A stretch of 64,000 nt of DNA from Cladocopium goreaui (lineage: Eukaryota; Sar; Dinophyceae; Suessiales; Symbiodiniaceae), in contig CAMXCT020002015.1 of assembly GCA_947184155.2 (NCBI GenBank), positions 1 to 64,000 on the forward strand. The letters are read 5' to 3'. The translations under genes were made by a program, and so were the position numbers. The notes below the pieces were generated by a model. It was not told the origin of the DNA, did not search any database, and saw nothing but the letters and a program-made list of their open reading frames with translations. Below, piece by piece: positions 48,512-57,365 of this stretch; the stretch's first letter is position 1; the number at the start of each line of letters is the position of its first letter.

Positions 48512-51214
48512 ATGGAGGTGTGCTTCCTCGCGTCAGGTGCAACGCTGGCGGTCCTTGCCCCTGATGAATTTGAAGGAAAAACTGCAAAGGCTGTGAAGCA
48601 AGTCTTGGCAAGTAAGATTGATGTCACCATTTTTAGACAAAGGCTCTTTTCAGAAGATGGTTCTGAGATTCCGGATGATGAAATTTTTGCTTCAGCTTCG
48701 GCGAAGCTTATGATTGTGATCTTGGATTTTTTCCAAACGGATGCTGAGCAAACCCACCGCATGATCTCTGCATCCACCAAGAATGAACTGATTGAACTTG
48801 AGAGTTTGCTGAAAAAACCTGTGAACCCAAATGTGAGAGACGAACATGGCACAACACCGTTGCACCGTGCCGCAGAAAGAGGACATGTTGAAAGCCTGCA
48901 GTTGTTGATTGAAGCAGGTGCCGACAAAGATCAAGCAGACCTTAATGGTAAAACACCATTGTTCGTTGCAGCCCAGGAAGGCCATCTTGATGTCGTCCAA
49001 CATCTGACGGAAGTGGGTGCCCACAAAGATCAAGCCATGTGCCATGGCGTAACGCCACTGTGGATCGCAGCACACGGAGGCCATCTTGACGTCGTTCGTC
49101 ATCTGGTGGAAGTTGGTGCCCACAAAGATCAAGCCATGTGCCATGGCGCAACGCCACTGTGGATCGCAGCACACGAAGGCCATCTTGATGTTGTTCGTCA
49201 TCTGGTGGAAGTTGGTGCCCACAAAGATCAAGCAAACGTTGATGGTGCAACACCATTGTTCATCGCAGCACAGGAAGGCCATCTTGACGTCGTTCGTCAT
49301 CTGGTGGAAGTTGGTGCCCAAAGAGATCAAGCCAAAAACAATGGCGCAACGCCATTGTGGATCGCAGCAGCGAAAGGCCATCTTGACGTGGTTCATCATT
49401 TGGTGGAAGTTGGTGCCCACAAAGATCAAGCAAGGAACGATGGCGCAACGCCATTGATGATCGCAGCAGAGAAAGGCCATCTTGATGTCGTTCGTCATTT
49501 GGTGGAAGCTGGTGCCTACAAAGATCAAGCAACGAACCATGGCGCAACGCCATTGTGGATCGCAGCAGCGATAGGCCATCTTGACGTCGTTCGTCATTTG
49601 GTGGAAGTTGGTGCCCACAAAGATCAAGCCACGAACAATGGCGCAACGCCATTGTTCATGGCAGCACATGAAGGCCATCTTGATGTTGTTCGTCATCTGG
49701 TGGAAGTTGGTGCCCACAAAGATCAAGCAAACGTTGATGGTGCAACACCATTGTTCATCGCAGCACAGGAAGGCCATCTTGACGTCGTTCGTCATCTGGT
49801 GGAAGTTGGTGCCCAAAGAGATCAAGCCAAAAACAATGGCGCAACGCCATTGTGGATCGCAGCAGCGAAAGGCCATCTTGACGTGGTTCATCATTTGGTG
49901 GAAGTTGGTGCCCACAAAGATTCAGCACTGAACAATGGCGCAACCCCATTGTACATCGCAGCACAGAAAGGCCATCTTGATGTCGTTCGTCATTTGGTGG
50001 AAGTTGGTGCCCACAAAGATCAAGCAACGAACGATGGCGCAACGCCATTGATGATCGCAGCAGCGAAAGGCCATCTTGATGTTGTCCAACATCTGACGGA
50101 AGTTGGTGCCCACAAAGATCAAGCAAGGAACGATGGCGCAACGCCATTGATGATCGCAGCACATCAAGGCCATCTTGATGTCGTTCGTCATCTGGTGGAA
50201 GCTGGTGCCCACAAAGATCAAGCCAAAAACAATGGCGCAACGCCATTGTGGATCGCAGCAGCGAAAGGCCATCTTGACGTGGTTCATCATTTGGTGGAAG
50301 TTGGTGCCCACAAAGATTCAGCACTGAACGATGGCGCAACGCCATTGTACATCGCAGCACAGGAAGGCCATCTTGATGTCGTTCGTCATTTGGTGGAAGT
50401 TGGTGCCCACAAAGATCAAGCAACGAACGGTGGCGCAACGCCATTGATGATCGCAGCAGCGAAAGGCCATCTTGATGTTGTCCAACATCTGACGGAAGTT
50501 GGTGCCCACAAAGATCAAGCCAAAAACAATGGCGCAACGCCATTGTGGATCGCAGCAGCAAAAGGCCATCTTGACGTGGTTCATCATTTGGTGGAAGTTG
50601 GTGCCCGCAAAGATTCAGCACTGAACGATGGCGCAACGCCATTGTACATCGCAGCACAGGAAGGCCATCTTGATGTCGTTCGTCATTTGGTGGAAGTTGG
50701 TGCCCACAAAGATCAAGCAACGAACGATGGCGCAACGCCATTGATGATCGCAGCAGCGAAAGGCCATCTTGATGTTGTCCAACATCTGACGGAAGTTGGT
50801 GCCCACAAAGATCAAGCAAGGAACGATGGCGCAACGCCATTGATGATCGCAGCACATCGAGGTCATCTTGATGTTGTTCGGCATTTGGTTGATATTGGCG
50901 CTCGCAAAAATGAGGCAACTAGGGATACTGGGGAAACAGCCTTACATGCTGCGGCAGAAATGGGCCATGTTGAAATTGTTCGTTTTCTCATTGAAAGAGG
51001 CGCAGATAGTCACGCAACTACACGCAGTGGAAGAAGTGCTCTGGAATTCCAAGGCTTGGTTGAGAGAGAGACATCATGTGAGAGCAAAAAACGTTCCAGC
51101 AGCCGGCTCACCTTGGTGGCTTTTAAAGACAGATTTGTCAAAAAGGAATTCCAGAAGATCACCGTTTCCTCAAATGTCTGCGGCGATGGTTTCTGTAATG
51201 CTCAACTATCATAG
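48512..51214 (+). CDS. G9: longest Ubl-ankyrin protein, 900 aa, altered C-terminus
   Basis: Single-exon copy with an intact Ubl domain and about 22 full ankyrin repeats plus a truncated one. Higher-order structure is clear. A three-repeat block (NGATPLWIAAAK, DGATPLYIAAQE, DGATPLMIAAAK subtypes; 297 bp) recurs at 50,222 and 50,519. A five-repeat block (495 bp) recurs with matching points at 49,331 and 49,826. Near 51,045, ctctgg is fused to aattccaagg, deleting the end of the last repeat and the normal tail. The frame change reads through the ancestral stop, so about 45 residues are encoded by former 3' UTR (ending NVCGDGFCNAQLS). Whether this tail is functional is unknown. Confidence 0.85.
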   Translation: MEVCFLASGATLAVLAPDEFEGKTAKAVKQVLASKIDVTIFRQRLFSEDGSEIPDDEIFASASAKLMIVILDFFQTDAEQTHRMISASTKNELIELESLLKKPVNPNVRDEHGTTPLHRAAERGHVESLQLLIEAGADKDQADLNGKTPLFVAAQEGHLDVVQHLTEVGAHKDQAMCHGVTPLWIAAHGGHLDVVRHLVEVGAHKDQAMCHGATPLWIAAHEGHLDVVRHLVEVGAHKDQANVDGATPLFIAAQEGHLDVVRHLVEVGAQRDQAKNNGATPLWIAAAKGHLDVVHHLVEVGAHKDQARNDGATPLMIAAEKGHLDVVRHLVEAGAYKDQATNHGATPLWIAAAIGHLDVVRHLVEVGAHKDQATNNGATPLFMAAHEGHLDVVRHLVEVGAHKDQANVDGATPLFIAAQEGHLDVVRHLVEVGAQRDQAKNNGATPLWIAAAKGHLDVVHHLVEVGAHKDSALNNGATPLYIAAQKGHLDVVRHLVEVGAHKDQATNDGATPLMIAAAKGHLDVVQHLTEVGAHKDQARNDGATPLMIAAHQGHLDVVRHLVEAGAHKDQAKNNGATPLWIAAAKGHLDVVHHLVEVGAHKDSALNDGATPLYIAAQEGHLDVVRHLVEVGAHKDQATNGGATPLMIAAAKGHLDVVQHLTEVGAHKDQAKNNGATPLWIAAAKGHLDVVHHLVEVGARKDSALNDGATPLYIAAQEGHLDVVRHLVEVGAHKDQATNDGATPLMIAAAKGHLDVVQHLTEVGAHKDQARNDGATPLMIAAHRGHLDVVRHLVDIGARKNEATRDTGETALHAAAEMGHVEIVRFLIERGADSHATTRSGRSALEFQGLVERETSCESKKRSSSRLTLVAFKDRFVKKEFQKITVSSNVCGDGFCNAQLS

Positions 51215-51456
51215 GCTTCTTGCAAGTCATTTACCCCAAAAATAGCAAGAACAGAAGTAGGTCAAGTTCTATCCAGCACCATGGAGCATATTGGATAGTT
51301 TTCTTCCCACAAGCCAGAAGGTATCCCCACGTTGCTATGTACTACTATGTATACACAATGGTGGGTCAAATTTCATAAAAGTAAATCTCATTAAAGTACC
51401 GTTAAACTCTATGAAATTGCTAATTCACAGAATTCTCCCTTGGTTTCTGGGTTCAG

Positions 51457-52084
51457 GGTCCGAAGCCCACGCGGATGCAAGGAGACTGCGGTGCTACCCT
51501 ATCCGCACCTCTTCCACATGCTGCAGGAGTGCCTTGAACAGATTTGCATCGTTACAAAACATAGAGATTTCTCCCAGAAAAAGTGGAGCTTTCCAAACTG
51601 TGGGGATGGGTCAATTCACACATTTTTACACATTTTTACCATATTTTTACTGGGGGAATCATCCATAAATCCCAGCTATCTTAGGGTACCATCCGGATCC
51701 TGGTGCCCATGGCATAGCCGTGGAGATCTCGAGGTGCCTCCTGGACAGTCGTGCGGATCCGGACTCGGACTTGGTGACAGCGGATCCCGCTCTGCCTGGA
51801 AGAAGCAGCATGGCGTGATGGGGGCTGAATGGCGGAAGCTGACCTCCAGTAACCCCCATTAAGTTGGGTTTACCGGTAAACTAACATAACATAACTATGG
51901 ACAATCACAATTTTTAACGGGTAAATCAACTATGAATGGCCATTTTCAATAGCTATGTTTGTTTATCAGAGGGTAAGGTGTTTCTTCTTTTTCAATAGGC
52001 TTTGCGACCACACACCACTTGTCAGTGTCATCGCTGGAGAGCCATGTCTATTTCCAGTCGTTTCACCCCAAAGCACCCAACTAA
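51457..52084 (+). pseudogene. Gene X copy 9, frameshifted in block B
   Basis: Three blocks (51457..51587, 51685..51848, 51999..52084) with the same borders as copy 1 and the same intact last block ending TAA. Block B has the two-base gain also found in copy 2. No copy is seen after G7 or G8. Confidence 0.45.
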
Positions 52085-52430
52085 TTACAGCAAGTTGGGT
52101 TTATACGAAATTGGCTAGAAGAACTGGAAATAAGTGGCTACTGGGTCCGAAGAGTGAATTTTTAACCTTCGTTTTACTGGTAAGTACGTTTTGCCAATGA
52201 ATCCATGGATACTGGATGAACTATTCCCATGAATTGAGAGTAAAGCTATCTACCCTCTGGTCATTTACACTTTGGGAACTGGACAATTTGCCATGGACAG
52301 TTCGACAATGTATGAACTTATGAAGATTTTCCCGCGCAAAAATGGTGATTATTCATACAGGATGGGGCCCCCCAGTTATAAGTTGGTTTATAAACCATTA
52401 TAATCCCCATTAACTAGTTCGTTATATCTA

Positions 52431-52540
52431 CCAATATCTACCAATATCTACCAATATCTACCAATATCTACCAATATCTACCAATATCTACCAATATCTA
52501 CCAATATCTACCAATATCTACCAATATCTACCAATATCTA
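52431..52540. repeat. 10-bp minisatellite (ccaatatcta), eleven perfect copies
   Basis: Eleven exact copies. The same site has only one or two copies at about 4,100, 45,080 and 46,420, so it expanded recently in this unit only. Confidence 0.95.
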
Positions 52541-52619
52541 CCATAAACCATGGTTTTTTCAGCCACAAACATCTTACCCAACGGTTCACGCGAGCTCGAA
52601 CGGGGGCCCCATCCTGTAG

Positions 52620-52692
52620 CTACGCATGGAAATTCTCCAGCCAAGTCTGGATCCAGCCAGGCGGCTTGCAAGTGCTGCTGCAAATGGAGGAG
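52620..52692 (+). other. Exon-like island Ya, copy after G9
   Basis: Same 73-nt block, encoding YAWKFSSQVWIQPGGLQ...MEE. The gene it belonged to is not recognised. Confidence 0.4.
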
Positions 52693-53138
52693 GTTGGGTG
52701 GTTGATGGCTTCTAGCTGGGTGTGTCGGAACATGTCGGAACATGTTGGTATAGCCCCAATTCTAGCCATTTAAATGCCATAAATCAATCCCTTGAACAGG
52801 GAAACTGAGAATTAACCATTGGCCTTAGGGGTTTTCATGGATTTTCAGATCATAGACGATCTCGCTGGTGAGTGCCACCATGATGCTTTGTACGGAAACG
52901 AAGACCCTTTAAAATCAGCTTCTTGCAGCTTGGTGAACTAGGACAATGACCTCCATGAGGTGTTTTTTTATCCCTACAACTATGGTGATATCGCCGGACT
53001 TACTAGTGGAACTGCACTACTACTTGCGGTATAGACATACAATGACATATGTTACACATCCGGAGTCCATCCCATGTATAGCTGGATTACTGCCAATCAT
53101 AGTAGTACCACCATTTTTTTTTCGTAACCCCCAAACAG

Positions 53139-53222
53139 ATGCCGAAGAGTTTTTCCAGGATGCTAGTTTGATGATGTTTTCCAAGTTTCGGCATCTTTTG
53201 TTGGGGCTTGCTATATATGAAG
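53139..53222 (+). other. Exon-like island Yb, copy after G9
   Basis: Identical in frame and borders to the 47,019 copy. Together with Ya it suggests a second multi-exon gene that was part of the unit and is now mostly broken. Confidence 0.4.
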
Positions 53223-53423
53223 GTTTCCTAAAATGGTGGTACCCCCACATCATCCATTTTAGATTGTGATTTTCCATTTTAAACCATCAATTTCGGATTG
53301 CTATATATGGTTAACGTTAGTAAAGCAAGAATAAACCACATAAATAATATATTTATTTTATTGTTTTTGACAATCCATGGTAAATTTCGTGGACGGTTAT
53401 ATAACTATTGCTTTACTAACATT

Positions 53424-53622
53424 GTTCTAACTATTGCTTTACTCACATAACTTGAAAGGTACGTGATCTATCATACCTCAGATCCATTGTTGTCCATGTA
53501 ACTGTTCTGGCTCTAGAGCTCGACCTAGGTAAACACAAGACCTCGTCACAAGCAGTCAGAGGAAAACAGACATTTTGCGGAAACAGTACATCGTTGTCAC
53601 TTTAGTTCCTCTATTTTTCGAG
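53424..53622 (+). repeat. Candidate 5' LTR (boundaries approximate)
   Basis: The segment lies between the end of unit homology and the primer-binding site. The first bases (ttctaactattgctttactc) partly repeat the preceding unit sequence, so the exact start could be anywhere up to about 53,460. A clear TG...CA pair was not seen, and no second LTR is in the window. Confidence 0.35.
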
Positions 53623-53623
53623 T

Positions 53624-53636
53624 TGGTAGCGGAGCC
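53624..53636 (+). promoter_or_regulatory. Candidate primer-binding site, initiator tRNA-Met type
   Basis: TGGTAGCGGAGCC resembles the complement of initiator tRNA-Met 3' ends (TGGTAGCAGAG or TGGTATCAGAGCC in other eukaryotes), the usual primer of copia elements. Confidence 0.5.
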
Positions 53637-53738
53637 GGGAACCCCGGCAGTAACCCCATTTAAGGTATCTGCTATACCCTAAGGGTCGACTCGACAGTTT
53701 CATTTTTTCTTTTCATTCTCCCTCCATTGATTGGTATC

Positions 53739-56700
53739 ATGTTCACCGCCGTGCTGAAGTTGTGTGCCGTGTTAGTAGTGGCACTGGTGGGGTCTGTCTC
53801 AGCTAGCACTGGGCTGGTGATCAAGAGTCGCAATACCAGCGCCCTTGTGATCCAGTCCAGTGCGGCTGGGGCAGGCTCGATCAGTGTCACTACACACTGG
53901 TATGCAACGAGCAATGGTCGCAAAGCCCCAGTACAGGCCAGGTCCGAAGGCGAGTACAAGCCCAGCCTGGTGAATGGGGATCTCTGGAGGCAGAAGCTGA
54001 ATTCGACCCTGGTGCGGCTGCACCACTCAAGGAGGAAGTTCAAGAAGAACCCTCGAGATCAGCGTAGGACAGAACTTCTGCGTAGACGACTTAGAAGGCA
54101 GCAGAGATCAGTACTTGAAAGGATGTTGCACATGTACGACTCTAAGCTGAAACATCTAAAGGCCCGTCGCAAGGAACTCTGTGAGCTGATCTATGGGAAA
54201 GATGCAGCCATTAGATCCAGGAACCCCAAATGCATGACCGGATCCACAGCAGGCAGTCGCATGGCGAAGTCTCTTGACACCCATGGCAACTCGGGTTCGA
54301 TGACCGCAGGTCACCGTGATGGTAGATCGCTCTCGGACTCAACACTGATGCTAGCCGCTGGAGGCGGCCTCAGCACATGTGCGTTTGTTGCTTGTATGGT
54401 GCCAGGCAGGAGTAGTCATCCAAGATTGCCACCCGCTTGGAGCCCCGAAATGGAACATCAGTATAGCTTCAGTACTTGGTCACGGGACATCTTAATTTGG
54501 AGCATTGCTACAGATGGGGATGCATCCCGAAAGGCGGCTAGTGTGATTTCTCAGTTGCAGGGATCAGCTCGGGAATTCAGCAGGACTCTTCCGCCTCAGA
54601 CCATCTTGACAGGGGGGACCGTAAATGGTACCCAGACCGATCCACTCACGTTTTTGATGTATCAGCTTAGCACCCGATTTGCCAGACTAGGTGAAGAAGT
54701 CCGGCTAGGGGCAGTGGGAGATCTGTTATCATTTGGAAGGGAATCCAATGAACGGATTGACACATTGCTGACTAGGTTTGATACTACCCGCATGCGTGCG
54801 GCAGAAACAGGTGGACTCGCCCTGAGCTATGCTGGTCTTTCTTGGTTGCTGATCCGTGCAGTAGGTGTGTCGGACTCTCAACTGATCCAACTCTTGCAGC
54901 CACTCGGTGGTGCTCTCCCTGCTGATGAGCAGCAGTTCACGGAGTTGAAAGGCGCCATTCGACGCATGGGTAGGATCATTGAAAATGCACCAGGAAACAT
55001 GTCCAATATGTTGAGGGGCAGGCAAAATCCAACACATAGTTACCATATTCAGGACGATCACTCATGGAATGAAAATGTGTTCACATCTCAATATGACCAA
55101 CCCAGTAGTTCATGGCATGATCATGGTTCTTGGCAATCCCAATGGCAGTCATCCGAAGCATACCCCACTTATACACAGCCATATGATCCATACGTGTATT
55201 TGGCAGATGGGCAGGGTGACAGCGGCACCGACACTGACACCAGCAGTGACTATGGCGATGAAGCCTGGCCAGCTGCTGAGGGTGCCACGGCCAATGAACA
55301 GGCAGCCGAACTCTACTGGGCCTATTCCCGTGCTAAAGCACACTGGAGGTCGTTCATGGGCAAGCCGACCCGCAAAGCACGTAGGTTTGCTCGGAGGACA
55401 ATCAACAAAGGTGGAAAAGGCGGTAAGACAAAACATGGAAAACCCAAAGGCAAGATCACCAACACTTCATCTTATCTGTCAGAACTCAATGAATCCCAGC
55501 TCATGGAAATTTTCCCAGCCTTTAGGGCAAAAGGTGGAAAGAAGGGAGCAGGGAGTGGAAAGGGTAAAGGCAGAAAGGGCAATCCAAGAGGCCCGGATGG
55601 ACGTAGGATGAAATGCCACGAATGTGGTTCGGAAGAGCATTTGGTCGCCAAATGCCCTAGACGGGCTGCCGCCACCGACACGTCGCAGAACCTGTTTGTA
55701 GACTTGGACACCGCCGATCAAATTCCTCCAGGAGTAATCACATCAACCACGGTCCTCATGGTTAATGAAGTAGATGTCAATGTTGGACAGGAATCCGGAA
55801 CTGATCATTGGTCAACAGTTTCTGGTGGACCTCCATCAAATGCATCCACATTGCCAGCTGCACCTCAGGACCCGTGGGCCAACAGTGATCCTTGGAGGCG
55901 GTACCACGAGAACAGGACGGGGAGGCAGGTCGTTGGGGGGATTGTAAACCCTATGCCACCACTGCCGCGCACGACCCGGACAGTGGATATGGCCGACCAA
56001 TCCCTGTACATGCAGAGTGTCTTCAACGGCTTGAATGGCCTGATGCATCCGACCACTGAACCACGATCATTCGGACCGCCACTGATGAACCAATTTACCC
56101 ATAACACCCCATTAGCCACTAATCCAACGAATAATCCTCCCCAGAATAACCCCACTAATCCACAGGGTAGAAATGTAATCAATGAACCATTTTTACAGCA
56201 ACCTGTTGCAGAATCGACTACTATTCAAGAACCATATGTTGCCCAAAACATGCAACCACCACCAATGCAACCGCCACCGGTCCAACGGCACGAAGTGCCG
56301 CAACACCCACTGATCGTGGGACCAGGGGAGATCCCCACGGTGATCCTTCGGCATCCGGCCCCGGAATTACCGGAATGGGCATTAATGCCCGAGTTCAATT
56401 TCCTGCAGGGAACTGCCTCGGAGGTGCATGCACCGACCTATCATCCGATTGTCTCAGAGAATGCTATCAGCACTCTTGACCCAATCCGTAGTCAAGTTGT
56501 GGGGGACTTTCATCAGACAAGCCAGCTGCGTGAGGTCCCAATAGCTTCTAGAGTATCCGGACAGGTCAATGAACCAGCATTCAACCATCCGCAGGTACGT
56601 GCTCTTCATCATCAACACCGGACAATGATGACCTTGCAGGAGATGAGGAACAGAGACTCGGAAGGTTCGAGGAGTGAGGTGAATCCGGCCCCCACTGCTG

Positions 56701-57365
56701 TGCCCTCTAACAATGCAGAGCCCATGGTAACTCCACATGTCGAACAAACCAATGTTGAATACTTAGGGGATGAACACCGCTGCAGCATCTGTTTGGAAGA
56801 ATACAATGCAGGAGAACAACTGGTGCGATTGACCTGCAGACACACCTTCCATGAGAACTGTTGGACTGAGATTCTTTTGAGGGAAGAAAATCCAACATGC
56901 CCATGTTGCCGTGGCGGGGGACATGTAGTTGCACACTATCGCTACATTGCACCCACATCTCCAAGAGCAGATCAACATGATGAGTTTAGGACACCACATG
57001 GGACCCCCACTTTTCCATGGTGGCCAGATGCTCCAGAAGCAGCTGGAGCCGCATCAGCCTACCACTCATCCACTCAAGTGCCTGGTCACCAATCAATTGT
57101 AGTTGATCCCGGGGCATGGACCAATCTAGCAGGTCAGCAATGGGCTGAACGTCAAGCCACAGCCGCGCGGAATGCGGGCCTGAGGTCGACGCGCAAGTCC
57201 ATGACCAATCCAATGGCTGTCAGGGGAGTTGGACAGGGTACCCAAAGCTGTACGCATGTAGCCACATTGCCAATATCATTCACCCCCGATCTCAGCAAGA
57301 AGAAGGTGATGGTCCATTGGTTAGGGGAGAATCTGTATCATTCAATTTCGAAACCCCAATGGTAG
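53739..57365 (+). CDS. Retrotransposon frame 1: Gag with CCHC, RING-H2 and start of aspartic protease
   Basis: ATG at 53,739 (1,208 codons). Residues 1-23 (MFTAVLKLCAVLVVALVGSV...) look like a signal peptide or membrane anchor, unusual for Gag. A basic region (about 90-165) and a helical Gag-like region (about 240-430) follow, then a Lys/Gly-rich stretch. Next come a CCHC knuckle (CHECGSEEHLVAKC, residues 626-639), a long Pro/Asn-rich region, and a RING-H2 finger (CSICLEEYNAG...CRHTFHENC...CPCC, residues 1015-1057). The protease active site VVDPGAWTNL has its Asp at residue 1123, DPGA replacing DTGA/DSGA. The frame leaves the protease after LPISFT and ends at a stop unrelated to the domain. 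Its continuation is in the next frame. Confidence 0.8.
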   Translation: MFTAVLKLCAVLVVALVGSVSASTGLVIKSRNTSALVIQSSAAGAGSISVTTHWYATSNGRKAPVQARSEGEYKPSLVNGDLWRQKLNSTLVRLHHSRRKFKKNPRDQRRTELLRRRLRRQQRSVLERMLHMYDSKLKHLKARRKELCELIYGKDAAIRSRNPKCMTGSTAGSRMAKSLDTHGNSGSMTAGHRDGRSLSDSTLMLAAGGGLSTCAFVACMVPGRSSHPRLPPAWSPEMEHQYSFSTWSRDILIWSIATDGDASRKAASVISQLQGSAREFSRTLPPQTILTGGTVNGTQTDPLTFLMYQLSTRFARLGEEVRLGAVGDLLSFGRESNERIDTLLTRFDTTRMRAAETGGLALSYAGLSWLLIRAVGVSDSQLIQLLQPLGGALPADEQQFTELKGAIRRMGRIIENAPGNMSNMLRGRQNPTHSYHIQDDHSWNENVFTSQYDQPSSSWHDHGSWQSQWQSSEAYPTYTQPYDPYVYLADGQGDSGTDTDTSSDYGDEAWPAAEGATANEQAAELYWAYSRAKAHWRSFMGKPTRKARRFARRTINKGGKGGKTKHGKPKGKITNTSSYLSELNESQLMEIFPAFRAKGGKKGAGSGKGKGRKGNPRGPDGRRMKCHECGSEEHLVAKCPRRAAATDTSQNLFVDLDTADQIPPGVITSTTVLMVNEVDVNVGQESGTDHWSTVSGGPPSNASTLPAAPQDPWANSDPWRRYHENRTGRQVVGGIVNPMPPLPRTTRTVDMADQSLYMQSVFNGLNGLMHPTTEPRSFGPPLMNQFTHNTPLATNPTNNPPQNNPTNPQGRNVINEPFLQQPVAESTTIQEPYVAQNMQPPPMQPPPVQRHEVPQHPLIVGPGEIPTVILRHPAPELPEWALMPEFNFLQGTASEVHAPTYHPIVSENAISTLDPIRSQVVGDFHQTSQLREVPIASRVSGQVNEPAFNHPQVRALHHQHRTMMTLQEMRNRDSEGSRSEVNPAPTAVPSNNAEPMVTPHVEQTNVEYLGDEHRCSICLEEYNAGEQLVRLTCRHTFHENCWTEILLREENPTCPCCRGGGHVVAHYRYIAPTSPRADQHDEFRTPHGTPTFPWWPDAPEAAGAASAYHSSTQVPGHQSIVVDPGAWTNLAGQQWAERQATAARNAGLRSTRKSMTNPMAVRGVGQGTQSCTHVATLPISFTPDLSKKKVMVHWLGENLYHSISKPQW

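Larger units (their letters stand above)
1..53423 (+). repeat. Tandem array of nine Ubl-ankyrin gene units
   Basis: Nine paralogous genes lie head to tail on the plus strand, with start-to-start spacings of about 6.0, 5.0, 5.5, 4.4, 9.9, 5.3, 4.7 and 6.1 kb. The spacers are also homologous, so whole units were duplicated. Three spacer types are seen: A (after G1 and G9, before G2 and G9), B (after G2-G6) and C (after G7 and G8). The window starts in mid-unit: bases 1-130 match 5,430-5,550, 46,990-47,120 and 53,110-53,240. Homology to the unit ends near 53,423, at the LTR element. Same-strand tandem arrays are typical of dinoflagellates (established knowledge); the species is inferred. Confidence 0.85.
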
